Source: Aricia agestis
Lineage: Eukaryota; Arthropoda; Insecta; Lepidoptera; Lycaenidae
Direction of reading: 5' to 3'
Length of the DNA: 64,000 nt
NCBI RefSeq assembly: GCF_905147365.1
Contig: NC_056428.1
Coordinates: 14,476,001-14,540,000 of the forward strand
The notes beneath the pieces were generated by a model. The model saw nothing but the letters and a program-made list of their open reading frames with translations. It did not search any database and was not told the origin of the DNA. Position numbers and translations under genes: made by a program. This document shows positions 43,166 through 53,358 of the stretch, one piece after another. Each line of letters begins with the position of its first letter. Positions within the stretch are counted from its first letter, which is position 1.

Positions 43166-43439
43166 GATTTATAATTATTGGCTCCGAGTAACAATCTAAA
43201 AACTGTTTTCAGTAGGTTTTTTTGGGAATAAAATATTAAATATTTCTAATTCTACATGCATGTTTTAATGAAGCTAGAATAATACTATTTTTGTATTTTA
43301 TAATATTTTATATTATCACCAAAATACACTCGTAATTGGTTAAAAACACACCACAATTAAAATACGTATCTTTTTGTAATAACAACGTCGCTAAGAACAA
43401 AAACACTGTTAAAAATCACCCTCGCTATTATTTTAGGCC

Positions 43440-43775
43440 CTCCAAAAATATTGGGCCCGCTAAAAGAAAAATAACAAAGGCGTATGCAGTGGTAGGGGCA
43501 TGATTTAGGCTAGCCCGAACTGAAGTAGCTTGTTATTGAAAATATCGAGCAATAAGACCATTTCGTATGCCATCTCGTGTTTTTAGTGGTTGCCAATGAT
43601 CTGTATGGCGAGATGTGGCATGCACAAATGTGGGATATGAATAGCAGCAATGGTAGATCTTTGGTATGCCTGATCAGGACGAAGCCTTGATATATTAAGA
43701 TATCGTATGCATACTGCCGTACTGCCGGGGCCCAACTTGGAAATTGGCCTTAAGATGGCTCATGATCGCTAATTA
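43440..43775 (-). pseudogene. Possible PIF/Harbinger nuclease C-terminal remnant
   Basis: On the minus strand GIPKIYHCCYSYPTFVHAT and then RDGIRNGLIARYF can be read in one frame with stops. They resemble the conserved PKI..CC..LHN helix and the RN.LI..YF end of Harbinger-type transposases (HARBI1 relatives). Those nucleases cut DNA for TTA-targeted transposition. No DDE residue is visible in this short piece, and no terminal repeats were matched to it. A loosely similar 109-codon frame lies just upstream on the same strand. Chance similarity cannot be excluded. Confidence 0.35.
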
Positions 43776-43974
43776 TGCTTGTAGACAGCTTCGCAATCAT
43801 GGTGGTTATAATCCATCCAAACCCAAAAAAAAAAATGGATAGATTTTTTCACCCTAGCAGTAAGCAAGTCTCCCGCAATGACGACTTATCTAACATTTCC
43901 AATCTTTGGCGTCCACATACGGCATTGTTTTTCTGTTCCCGCGTTATTGTTAGTGGAGTAACTTTTGTCAATTT

Positions 43975-44304
43975 TTAATTAAGCACTCTGCGACTGTCAA
44001 ATGACAATGCTTCAGTACCCAGAGGGGCCTTTTTTGTGGAAATCAAGAGCCATAGAGGCCTTTTTAGAAACATGGATACTGTAGCGAAAGACTTTTTGGA
44101 CTTTGTAGAAACTATTCGTATTGTCGCAAGTTTCGAGACGGATTCCGTCGTTGTATTTCTGAATTCTGATGACTCTTGTGCTGATTGACTATTATGTTGC
44201 CTGCGATTTTCATCTATTCTTCGTAGTAGGAATTGGATAAAATGATCTTTTTCTTTTCCAATCCGTGCCTCTTGAGATTGTAAGTGGAGACCAGGATAGG
44301 CCAC
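43975..44304 (-). CDS. Unrecognised 109-codon frame, possibly Harbinger accessory protein
   Basis: A minus-strand frame of 109 codons with no ATG at its start (it begins GTG), so it is open at the 5' side rather than a clear complete gene. The predicted peptide is basic, with a helical EKDHFIQFLLRRIDENRRQH segment at residues 19-38 and a Ser/Thr-rich middle. Harbinger elements encode a Myb/SANT-like partner beside the nuclease, and MADF/BESS-type proteins end in comparable FxxxLL helices; that is the only reason to suggest it. It lies 5' of the possible nuclease remnant on the same strand. It could equally be a decayed exon or chance. Confidence 0.25.
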   Translation of the reverse strand: MAYPGLHLQSQEARIGKEKDHFIQFLLRRIDENRRQHNSQSAQESSEFRNTTTESVSKLATIRIVSTKSKKSFATVSMFLKRPLWLLISTKKAPLGTEALSFDSRRVLN

Positions 44305-45265
44305 TGCCCGTAGTTAGGAGGCCTTCGTTAATATCACTGTCAAAGCCCAAAAAAGATATGACATTCGACAAGCAATAACAAACATGAAAAGGGGTATAAT
44401 GTTATTCATCTATGACTTGATTTGTGCATACTGTAAACTTCGCATGTGACTATCACAACAAAGGCGTCTTTACTAAAAGCTATATGTAAGTAAGTACTGA
44501 ATATCTAAGTTTGTCACGCTAACAAAATAATGCACCATCTATCTACAAGATATCAGGTGATATAATATCAGCTCATTTTCTATCTTATACCATAGAAATA
44601 AAAATGAGGAGATAATGCGTGGGTCCCACAAATCCCACATTCACTTTAAAACATGATTATTTCTACAAATCACCAAACATTTTAAGCACTTTACTAACGG
44701 GTATACCTTGTTTAAATAATATTCAGCGGTCTGTTAAAATAATTTTATTCTTTTCGGATAAAAATGTTATGTCTCTATCTAATTCATTTACGTTGTAAGG
44801 GACAGGTAAACTGCTAACTCTCATTTCGTAGCAGTGTCGTCTACAGACCAATGTTTAGACAGAGACGTCGGTATAGGGCTGTCAAAACTGTAAATAAATA
44901 TTCATTCTTACATTGTTTCGCATTTACGTCTTTATTTCTTTAATATACTAATAATATAGATTCAAAATAAAGAAATGCCATCCAAACACAAAAAATATTA
45001 CAGAATTTATTAAATTGAGTAGAAAAGTAGAGCCATTCTCTACCGTATCATTATTTTTTATCTAATTAGTATATTTATTATTTCTGTAATAAATACCTAT
45101 TCACATTTGTGACATTTGTGACATCTGTTATAATATAATTAAATATTTATGGCATTATAAGATAAAAGGCCAATGGCGTGATAATAAGGAATTCCTGTTA
45201 AGATATTGCAGATTGAATAGCCAGACTTTTGAATTGATACTTGCCTAAAATGTTCGATTCGATTT
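44305..45265. other. No recognised feature
   Basis: AT-rich intergenic sequence with no supportable gene. Confidence 0.5.
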
Positions 45266-45370
45266 TCATCCTACTAATATTATAAAGGCGAAAGTTTGTT
45301 TGGATGTATAGATGTATGGATGTGGAAAATTTATGGGAAACATGTGGTGACTTCGGTTTTGTGAGAAGTA
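45266..45370 (+). mobile_element. Helitron 5' fragment
   Basis: TCCTACTAATATTATAAAGG, CGAAAGTTTGTTTGGATG and GGATGTGGAAAATTTATGG form a Helitron 5' segment; the 3' terminus is missing. Confidence 0.55.
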
Positions 45371-45647
45371 TTCTAAGCATATGCTACAAACAAGTAAGAT
45401 TTTGCACCGAGGTATACCTGGTATACCGTGGTTCGGAAGGTGCTGAGAGAACTCCTGATTCTTTATAGATACAAGTTTGGGAGTTTCGGCGTTGTTTTAA
45501 GAACGGAAAGCATAGTTTGCTACTATGAAAATTACATTCATCATCATCACTACCATAATATTATACCATGCATCGTCCCATGATTATGAGCCTTTTCATA
45601 GTCTTTTAGATCGAGGCTCGAGTTTGTCGAGCGATAATTTAAAAAAG

Positions 45648-46495
45648 TCTATACTTAAGAGGATACACCAGGGGCGGGAGAAATTAAAAATAGGTATTTG
45701 AAAATGTATTGCTGTCTCACCAATCTCAAGTCTCCCACCGCAGAGCGCGATAGAGACAACACGACAAAAGTTCTCATAAAAGAACAGAAAATCTTCGATT
45801 CGTTGTCCGCTGATTCCTTCTCCAAAACTTAACAGATTTAAGTACTTTTTTCATTAAGAATTAAAGGAAGGCTTGAACTGTGTTCCTTTGTTTTTTTTTT
45901 TTTTGTATATTTTAGCCAGTTTTGTTTTCTGGGTGTTTGAACACTGAGGAAAATCTGGCCATTTTTTTGGGTTTTTGGACGTTCTTATCTTTTTTAATAA
46001 TAAAAGTATGAAAAAAAGGAAAACATCCCTTGTTTTCAGGAAAAAAATCATAACTCTACCGGCATTATCCAGGGAGGAAACAGGGGACAACGTTTGTATG
46101 GAAAAACGGCGGTGTGGAATCCTCTTAATATTATAAAGCTGAAGAGTATGTTTGCTTGAATGCGCTAGTATCAGTACGAGTAACTACAGGTCCGATTTAA
46201 AAACTTATTTCAGTGTTAGATATCTCATTTATCGAGTAAGGCTATAGGCTATATAATATTATATTATCACGATAAGACTAATACGACCGAAGAAACTCAG
46301 GAAAATGTGGTAAAAACGGGGAAAATATTAGAAAGGGTTTATCTCACGAACTACTGGAGCAATTTTTATAGCAATATTTGGCACTTATATAGAGTAGACC
46401 ACGTGAATGGAGTATTTATAGCTATTTTTATTCGAAAATTTACGGTTTCTGTGAAATTCCTAATTTACGCGGGCGAAGCCGCGCGGGACATCTAG
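45648..46495 (+). mobile_element. Helitron family A, interrupted near its 5' end
   Basis: TCTATACTTAA at 45648 is cut by a TTAA element and resumes at 46125 as TTAATATTATAAAGCTGAAG. The body AGTGTTAGATATCTCATTTA, AAGGCTATAGGCTATA, and the end CGCGGGCGAAGCCGCGCGGG, CATCTAG followed by T match the complete copy at 38586-39235. The hairpin CGCGG-GCGAAG-CCGCG precedes CTAG. The left flanking base is G rather than A. Confidence 0.8.
45659..46124. mobile_element. 466 bp TTAA-flanked MITE
   Basis: TTAA at 45655-45658 and 46125-46128. The left end GAGGATACACCAGG and right end GGTGTGGAATCCTC are inverted with small differences. It contains a poly-T tract near 45889 and no coding frame of note. Its position within the Helitron 5' end proves mobility. 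Confidence 0.8.
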
Positions 46496-47346
46496 TAAAT
46501 TTATAGTTTCCTTCATTAAAGTAAATTGAAAATTGTAAATTAGGAGTTTTTGACCTATTATCTTGTTATTTTTTCTTAAAAGACCACGTTGGTAACCCTT
46601 TTTTAAATTTTTTTAAATGCTTTACGCATCCCCGGCAAATTGGGGATATCGGCCGTATGTGGGACTCCTGCGTAGTCTACCCACTAAAACTCCATGGTGC
46701 TCCACTCATGGCTTCAGGCAGAATTGCGGGTACGATAGAACCTACCGCAACACGTTGGTAACCCTAGCGGGGAAAACGGTTGCTATTTTTTCATTTAGGA
46801 ATATTTTTCCTTGGCTCACAATATTTTTTCAGCGTGTTTTCCCAGTTGTAAGATAAACTATGCTCCATCAAATGTTTCTATATTTTTTGTATTTATAGTC
46901 TTAGATCTTACGAATTACAATTTTCGTGTTACCCGAGCTTTTTAATGTCAGAATATTATGAAATTATCATAGATTACATTTTTGGCGTTACACACTGATC
47001 CGGCAAATGTTGTTTAGCCAAATATGGTTTGACAATATTATTATGCTCGAGCCTCGAGCCAACTGTTCTTACTAGTCATGGAGAGTTTGTTAATGTCACG
47101 CCGATCCCAGAAAAACTTCGATAACGCGATTTAGAACTGTTTTAGTCGTTTGGTTTCGTTACAACGTCATTTCAAGAATTAAAAATACAATATGTTGGCC
47201 GATTCTCAGACCCACTGAATAAGCACACAAAATTTTACAAAATCGGTCTAGACGTTTCGGAGGACTTCAGCAACTAACATCTGAACTCAAATGTATAAGA
47301 TAAAACAACCATATTAATTTAAGAAAATTCTTATGATGGCTCTAGT
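46496..47346. other. No gene; unclassified repeat-like segment at 46617-46790
   Basis: 46620-46785 (CCCCGGCAAATTGGGGATAT, TCATGGCTTCAGGCAGAATT, TTGGTAACCCTAGCGGGG) is GC-richer than its surroundings and looks like an interspersed repeat. GTTGGTAACCCT also occurs at 46589, so the segment may have direct repeats at its ends. Confidence 0.45.
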
Positions 47347-47354
47347 CTCTACGC

Positions 47355-47603
47355 CAGTGTTCCGCAAAGGGTGTGTCACGGCACACTGGTGAATCGTAGC
47401 CAGTAGTTGGTGTGCCTCAAAAATGTCATCATACATACATATTCCTAGTTTATAAGAAGCAAAAAAAGTCTCAGGACGATCGACGAAAAGAATGGGAATT
47501 AGGAACAGAGCACCCACGTAAACGATGATGAATTTCTGGTGTACCTCCAAAATTTTTAATTTTTCTGGATGTACCTTGAACATAAAAAATGTTCGGAACA
47601 TTG
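47355..47603. mobile_element. 249 bp hAT-like MITE
   Basis: Ends CAGTGTTCCGCAAAGG and TGTTCGGAACATTG are inverted CA.TGTTCCG repeats. Flanking octamers CTCTACGC (47347-47354) and CTCCACGA (47604-47611) agree at six of eight positions, consistent with an aged 8 bp hAT duplication. The 95-codon minus frame across it is incidental. Confidence 0.65.
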
Positions 47604-47611
47604 CTCCACGA

Positions 47612-48339
47612 AGTACAGCTAGAATCTGCTAGATATTATCTAGTGCGTTCGGGTGACTGCAAAGTGCATACACATAATCTTATTAGGTTCATATCAGAAC
47701 TACTCTAGCGGTGACTAAAAAATTAAGTAGCGGGAGCACTCGACACTACGGTCGCTAGCGCCTAAGAAAACTTGGCTTCAATTTTTTGCGCTATCATTTT
47801 CACTCAGAGACTGATGGGCGCCATTTTGTTAACAGTACGTTTTTTTTTGCAAAATCTTATTATTAAATCCGTTAGGAGAAGACAATATGGCGGAAACAGC
47901 GTGACGTCACGGCCGAGCAGTGTCCGGGTTTTATTTTTTTTAATAGCCCGATCATCGCGGGCGCATTCGCCACAGATTATCTATGGGTTTTATCTAACAA
48001 GTTTTTTTGTCTGTAAGATGGCGCTGCGCTGGAGTGAAACGATGATCTCTTGTGTGAAATGGGAGCGGACGACTAAAACTTTTTTTGGCTACAATGAAGC
48101 GAGTTGATTGACTAAAAATACTAAATAAACTGTGCCTAGCACCTCGGATACCACCACCATCAAGCGGTATACTAATTGACACTACCTACATAGACTGACA
48201 CTTTCACAATTACACAGGGTGCAAAAGGAACATACGAGAATATTTACCATATTTGAGTTATTATTCAGCTTAAAATAGTAATTACCAAGGTTACACACCC
48301 CAAAGTATTATCACTTATTTTTGTTACACCCCCTGTATA
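47612..48339. other. No recognised gene
   Basis: Contains GC-richer patches with GATGGGCGCCATTTTG and AGATGGCGCTGCGCTG. Frames at 47772-48182 overlap on both strands and show no domain. CACCCCAAAGTATTATCACT at 48296-48315 is another fragment of the CAGTGAACTC MITE family. Confidence 0.45.
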
Positions 48340-48560
48340 ACTAACACTGTGAAAGTAGCAGCGCTGAAAGACCAAAAATTTTTTTCACTTTTGTATGGGG
48401 AAACTGGTGACGCTCGGGCCCATGCCCATACAAAAGTGAAAAAAATTTTCGTCTTTCAGAGCTGCCACTTTCACAGTGAAGTCTCTACAAGGAACACATA
48501 CACACCCTAAAGTATTATCACTTATTTTTGTTACACACTGTATAGTTAATTTTGTTACAA
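48290..48560. mobile_element. Fold-back MITE, CAGTGAACTC family
   Basis: Around a centre near 48415, CACTGTGAAAGTAGCAGCGC, TTTTTTCACTTTTGTATGGG and their complements form a long hairpin, followed by CCCTAAAGTATTATCACTTA and TTTTTGTTACA. One outer end is shortened relative to the copy at 49092. Confidence 0.75.
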
Positions 48561-49091
48561 CCTATATATCTGTACTCTACGTTCCAGCCCACCGCAATTA
48601 GCTTAATTTACTGAAAAACTTAAATAAAAGGAAAAAAAGATTATTAAATATTAAAATTAATACAATCAATGTCGACATTTCACTTCCTTCAGTTGCAAAA
48701 ACACGACCAACACAAGCTGGTACAAGGAGGTACATTTCCTGTAAAGGATAACGTTGTTTTACGAACGTAAAACATGTAGTATTGGCTATATAAATTAATA
48801 TTCAATCAACCTTTAATTATTTATTATTATTAAACCTAAATACAGTGTTTAAAATTTTAATTATGAACTTGTAACCACTGAATAAACTCCGAAACTACTA
48901 ATTTTGATGAATTTAGGACAATGGCTTAACTAATTGTATTGTCGCAAAATGTATAACATCTTGTTTCCATGGGATTTATTTCTGGGTATAAACTTATAGT
49001 AGCTTATAAGTATATCTTTTCACATAATACATGACATAGTACAATAATCATCTGACATTTTACTCGCCTTTAGGTTTACGCTATACACTTT
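48561..49091. other. No recognised feature
   Basis: AT-rich linker between two copies of the same MITE family. Confidence 0.5.
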
Positions 49092-49375
49092 ATACAGTGT
49101 GTAACAAAAATAAGTGATAATACTTTAGGGTGTGTACGTGTTCCTTGTAGAGAGTTCACTGTGAAAGTAGCAGCGCTGAAAGACCAAAATTTTTTTTCAC
49201 TTTTGTATGTGCAAGGGCCCGAGCGTCACGAGTTTTCCCATACAAAAGTGAAAAAAAATTTGGTCTTTCAGTGCTGCTACTTTCACAGTGAACTCTCTAC
49301 AAGAAACACGTACACACCCTAAAATATTATCACTTATTTTTGTTACAACCTGTATATTGCTTACAATTTATACAG
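49092..49375. mobile_element. Intact fold-back MITE, CAGTGAACTC family
   Basis: TACAGTGTGTAACAAAAATA and TATTTTTGTTACAACCTGTA form the ends. The arms pair over about 125 bases, through ATACTTTAGGGTGTGTACGT, AGAGAGTTCACTGTGAAAGT, AGCAGCGCTGAAAGACCAAA and TTTTTTTCACTTTTGTATG. The loop is short and CG-rich. TATA-rich flanks suggest a TA target. It is the reference copy for related pieces at 1780, 6285 and 48290. Confidence 0.88.
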
Positions 49376-49960
49376 GGTGCAATTAAACCTAGTCAAGTCT
49401 TAATACTCGATAGTTTCTCAAAATGTTGTATGTACTTGAATTATACATATTTTACGGTAAGTAAAATAATATACTTGTCCTCAAAATGTTATATACGTGA
49501 ATTATATTTTTACGGGAAGTATAATATACACGTTGTATAATGTAATCAGCCTCTCAGATACAGACCTCTGACATTCCTCATCCCCCAGCCAGGTGTGAAC
49601 GATGTTGATACTTGCAAGGTGAGATTTATGTATTTTATGATTTTCTTAATACAGATTATCTCAAAAAACTTTGAAAACGATTGATTTTTAAGTGAACTAC
49701 TGTAACAAATGCCCTACGTAATATTTTAATATAAGGAATTATAGCTTCAACTTTCCTTCTAAAGTCTAATACTTCAAGGGTGTCTGGCAGTAGGAAAGAA
49801 CTGTGAAAAATGTTCGGCAGTGGAAGACGAGATTCTTACAGTTATCCTGAAGACAACAAGATAAAAAAATGATGAATGAAAGTCGAAGATTAGTTAGTAC
49901 TGCTAAAGTATTCCTTGACCGCAACTCCATAGTTGCTGGTCGTTCTTACCTCTAATAATA
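49376..49960. other. No recognised feature
   Basis: Contains a small local duplication (CAAAATGTT.TAT.TAC.TGAATTATA at 49420 and 49481). No gene. Confidence 0.5.
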
Positions 49961-50320
49961 ATAGCTCCCACACCGGTTTCGGTGACGGTGGCCGGTTTCA
50001 TTGAAACCAGGCCAGCTACGCAGGAGTAATTTTATAGTGACCGAGTGTGTGCGCAGTACACACTCTACTCTACTCTCTATTCCTTTACTCTCATAACCCA
50101 GTGGGACGGAAGACCGATACGACCGGTGAGAGATCAGGCGCAGGACCGACTTTTTACATGCCCATCCGACGCATGGATCATCTTACTTGTCAGACAATCA
50201 GGTGATCAGCCTGCATTGTCCTAACCAAACTTGGAAATAACATGTTTCCAACGCGGGAATTGAACCCACGACCTCCGAGTCAAGAGCCGCGCTCTCTACC
50301 ACTAGACCACGGAGGTGTTC
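49961..50320 (-). mobile_element. tRNA-derived SINE, family 3, minus strand
   Basis: On the minus strand the head reads CTCCGTGGTCTAGTGGTAGA (A box) ... GTGGGTTCAATTCCCGCG (B box). The body follows with ACATGTTATTTCCAAGTTTG, GATCACCTGATTGTCTGACA, ATGATCCATGCGTCGGATGG and a (CTACT)n-like run. The acceptor arm does not pair, so this is a SINE and not a tRNA gene. Confidence 0.75.
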
Positions 50321-50440
50321 AGTTCAGTTCCTACCTCCATAAGGGTGACATACAGGCATATTTTCAGCTTTTATAAAATGACGAAAGTCTGGCTCATGTA
50401 TTATATACAACTGTCTTAATACGTGTTTGATTATTTTAAA

Positions 50441-51058
50441 CTAGCTGTTGCCCGCGACTTCGTCCGCATGGACTTCAGTTTATAGCGCGCGATGTCAACA
50501 AAATTGGTGTCAAAAGATTTATAAAAAAACCCTGGTACCCCTTAAATCAATACAGCTGTGCAGTGTGCACATAATAAGTATTTCATTTTTTTATATTAAA
50601 CTTTATATTTTATGCCAAATTTTAAAGCTTATTTAGCCCTCCAATTACACAACTTTACCCATAAACTATTTATCATTGATAGATTTAAGGTTACGTCACT
50701 GCACAGATAAAGTACTGAGTTTTTTAATACCGTAGAATAGATATAACAATCGAAAAAAATCGAAACTTAAATGTAAGATGATACCACGTCTTATAGAAAG
50801 ACTTTTGAGCAAACGCAATTTCACCCCCTTACAACCCTTTTTTCCAGTAAAAAAGTAGCCTATGTCCTTTCTCAGGCTTTAGACTATCTGTATACAAAAT
50901 TTCATTACAATCGGTTCGGAAGTTTTGGCGTTTGGCGTGAAAGCGAGACTGACAGACAGACAGACAGACAGAGATACTTTTGGCGTTTGGCGTGAAAGCG
51001 AGACTGACAGACAGACAGACAGACAGATATACTTTCGCATTTATAATATTAGTATAGA
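50441..51058 (-). mobile_element. Complete non-autonomous Helitron, minus strand
   Basis: The minus-strand 5' end TCTATACTAATATTATAAA begins at 51058. The 3' end is CGGACGAAGTCGCGGGCAAC then AGCTAG at 50441, with A^T flanking bases. A block of about 56 bp (GGCGTTTGGCGTGAAAGCGA then (CAGA)n) is duplicated at 50927-51040. Confidence 0.85.
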
Positions 51059-51293
51059 TTATGTGCACACTGCACAGCTGTTTTTGGGTATTTTGATTAA
51101 TTAAGGGCCGCGCTACACCGGAATGGCAGCGGCGAGGCGAGCACTTTCATCGCTGCCTTTCCGGTGTAGCGCGGCCCTAAGAGGGGTACCACTTACCAGG
51201 GTTTTAAAAAGTTTTTAAATTTGACACAAATTTTGTTGACACCGCGCGCTATAAACTAAAGTACACGCAGACGAAGTCGCGGGCAACAGCTAG
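51059..51293 (+). mobile_element. Inverted partial copy of the same Helitron 3' end
   Basis: Carries the complement of 50441-50580: GTGCACACTGCACAGCTGT, GAGGGGTACCACTTACCAGG, ACCGCGCGCTATAAACTAAA, then GACGAAGTCGCGGGCAACAG and CTAG (51290-51293) followed by T. The 5' part is missing, so two Helitron 3' ends point outward. Confidence 0.75.
51109..51177. mobile_element. Short hairpin MITE with TAA duplication
   Basis: GGGCCGCGCTACACCGGAA and TTCCGGTGTAGCGCGGCCC are perfectly inverted, with GGCAGCG / CGCTGCC inside and a loop of about 16-18 bases. TAA lies on both sides, consistent with a PIF/Harbinger-type 3 bp duplication. It sits inside the partial Helitron copy. Confidence 0.85.
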
Positions 51294-51309
51294 TTATGAA
51301 TAAAAACAA

Positions 51310-51735
51310 TATTAGGTATATAGTAAAGTAGGTATGATTAGTTCTGTTACAATAATAAAGTAAAAAATAAAACGCCATCTGTTTTCATATATTAGAATTA
51401 AAATGTTGATTGCATTGATATATTTTCTGGATGGAATATAGGCCAACACGGTACACTCGAACTCCTTTATTTTAGAGCGCCTTCTGTTGTCAACTTGTCA
51501 CATATATTAGAAATGCAGTAGGAGTTCTATAAGATAAGATAGATTGATTATTATTATACCAAGTGATTATATTATTAAACATAATATTCTAACGTATTAA
51601 AAACTATAAACAAAAACATACTAACTAATAAGTATGATTAGTTCTATGTTACAATAAAGTAAAAAATAAAACGCCATCTGTTGAATCGTATTAGAACTAA
51701 AATGTTCATTGCATCGATATATTTCTGGATTTTTT
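51310..51735 (+). repeat. Direct repeat of about 105 bp
   Basis: GTATGATTAGTTCT, AAAAAATAAAACGCCATCTG, TTAAAATGTTGATTGCAT and ATATATTTTCTGGAT at 51331-51432 recur with differences at 51632-51732. Confidence 0.75.
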
Positions 51736-51744
51736 ATAATATTA

Positions 51745-51862
51745 TACAAAAATTAATACATTTAAGATTTTTGAAATATTATTTTAATACACATCCAAGA
51801 CCCAGGAACATTGAAAACTTTTTGTTCCGCCTGTGGGACTCAAACCCAGGACCCCCGGGATG
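51745..51862 (-). mobile_element. SINE family 1 fragment, minus strand
   Basis: Minus-strand GGGGGTCCTGGGTTTGAGTC, CCACAGGCGGAACAAAAAG, TTCCTGGGTCTTGGATGTG and AAAAATCTTAAATGT match the middle of the SINE at 18832. Both ends are missing. Confidence 0.75.
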
Positions 51863-51869
51863 AGCGCTG

Positions 51870-52022
51870 CCCACGCCAAATGCGAATTAATTTTCATCGA
51901 TATTTTCATGGAAATAAGATATTTTCCCACATCAAAATGTAGCCTATGTCCTTTCTCAGACTCTAGAATAACTGTGTACAAAATTTCATTGCAATCGGTT
52001 CAGTAGTTTTGGCGTGAAAGCG

Positions 52023-52053
<31 letters not shown>

Positions 52054-52084
52054 GATACTTTCGCATTTATAATATTAGTATGGA
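51870..52084 (-). mobile_element. Helitron 5' part, minus strand
   Basis: Minus-strand 5' end TCCATACTAATATTATAAA at 52084, then a long (CTGT)n and CTTTCACGCCAAAACTACTG. The 3' terminus is not present. Confidence 0.7.
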
Positions 52085-52211
52085 TTTTCATTATTAAAAA
52101 AACAGTTATGCATCAAGTATCAAGATACATCGTGCAGTAGCGTCCGGTCATCGCAAGATGGATAGAACACCTGTTAGCCGCGGGCGCTCGGCTCGACTCC
52201 GCTTGGGTACG

Positions 52212-52409
52212 CTCGGCAGTATTCGGGTATGATCGGCAATCTTCGCCACCCTCGGACAATATGATCATAGTTATTTGGTGATCTTTATCTACCTACAAAG
52301 ATTTGGATAATCTCGGCAGTATTCGTGTATGATCGGCAATCTTCGCCACCCTCGGACAATATGATCATAGTTATTTGGTGATCTTTATCTACCTACCAAG
52401 ATTTGGATA
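52212..52409 (+). repeat. 100 bp tandem duplication
   Basis: CTCGGCAGTATTCG begins at 52212 and 52312; the two 100-base units differ at only two or three positions (GGGTAT/GTGTAT, CTACAAAG/CTACCAAG). A recent event in non-coding DNA. Confidence 0.95.
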
Positions 52410-53218
52410 CTTTATTAGCCCCTAGAAAAACCTTGATTCAATGTCCTTTTTGATCATAGATGTTTTTCGTTGCAAGTCGTAACAGAGCTCTCGCCAGTCG
52501 CCACCATAGAAAGAGTTTCATTCTAGGGATGACTGATGAGCAAGCAAAATGACAGATTGATAAAGAAAATGTTGTCCCTTAAATCTGTCAGTATTTCTAG
52601 TCATGCCTGATGCCACCAAGCCTGTGATAGATAAAGACAGGAAATCAAATAGTTTGAATTTAATTTTTAAGAGGAGCCATACCTCACCGGTATGAACCGG
52701 CGACGTTACCAACACAAATACAAACGCAACGTCTGGCGTCTCCACGTCGCCGCAATGCGTTTTTTCTTAAATTCTATGGAGATTTAAGAAAATACTTTGA
52801 AAAAATGTTCAACTATCTGAGGATATCACTAAAATCAGCGACTGATTGAGTGACGGAGCATACAAAGGCGTGCAAACAACTGGCAACGTGGACAGTCGCA
52901 TGCGGAGCGGTCGACTCTGGCTACGCTGTCGACGGTGACATAGAGACGCCAGACGTTGCCATGGTAACGCCACTGGCCACTTGCCGTGGCATCCCGGTGG
53001 GTTATGCCGTATGGCCCGAGTGAAGGATACAACTAAATTCATAATTTAGCATTTTCTATTTTCATAAGGTATTTTTGTAGGTATATTCAATTCGGAGTTG
53101 AGCTTCAGCTTCAGAGCATCGAGTATAAACTTTATACTGTGACTTACCTATCTATACTCGGTTTAATTTTAGGGATTCAAACATCATCTTCTTGATAAGA
53201 AAATCTACAGCACTCTTG
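52410..53218. other. No gene; inverted GGCGTCT pair
   Basis: GCAACGTCTGGCGTCT at 52727 is inverted at 52944 as AGACGCCAGACGTTGC, which may bound a MITE of about 230 bp. The short frames at 52518-53042 lack domains. Confidence 0.45.
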
Positions 53219-53358
53219 CTTATGCCCTGTATTCACTTTGATTAGTGATAAGTGCAGAGTGCAGGTGAAAGTAAGTGTGGACAGCGACTGATTAGTGCAA
53301 GTCCTTTAATTTCTTCTGATCACTATCACCTGCACTCGCACTAATAAAGAGCATATAG
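53219..53358. mobile_element. MITE with GAGTGCAGGTGA arms
   Basis: TATGCCCTGTATTCACTTTG ... GAGTGCAGGTGA on the left pairs with TCACCTGCACTCGCACT ... AAGAGCATATA on the right, with indels. Non-coding. Confidence 0.6.

Larger units (their letters stand above)
36463..43177 (-). mobile_element. DIRS-like tyrosine-recombinase retrotransposon
   Basis: A 6.7 kb element bounded by long inverted terminal repeats (36517-37206 and 42434-43165). An internal complementary region (37302-37413) joins the complements of both outer ends, the defining layout of DIRS elements. On the minus strand the order is gag remnant, RT with YLDD, RNase H, recombinase N-terminal remnant, internal complementary region. 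DIRS elements replicate through a circular DNA whose junction templates the ends, then integrate by tyrosine recombinase without target duplication. TAATTA is shared by the left junction, the right junction and the internal copy, a plausible crossover site. A SINE and a Helitron are inserted within it. All coding parts carry stops and frameshifts. Confidence 0.9.

Noticed and set aside
47772..48182. Host gene exon with GATGGCGC motifs
   Set aside because: Frames overlap on both strands, no domain is visible, and the sequence looks repeat-like.
50240..50320. tRNA gene on the minus strand
   Set aside because: Only the A and B boxes are tRNA-like; the acceptor arm is absent and a SINE body follows.
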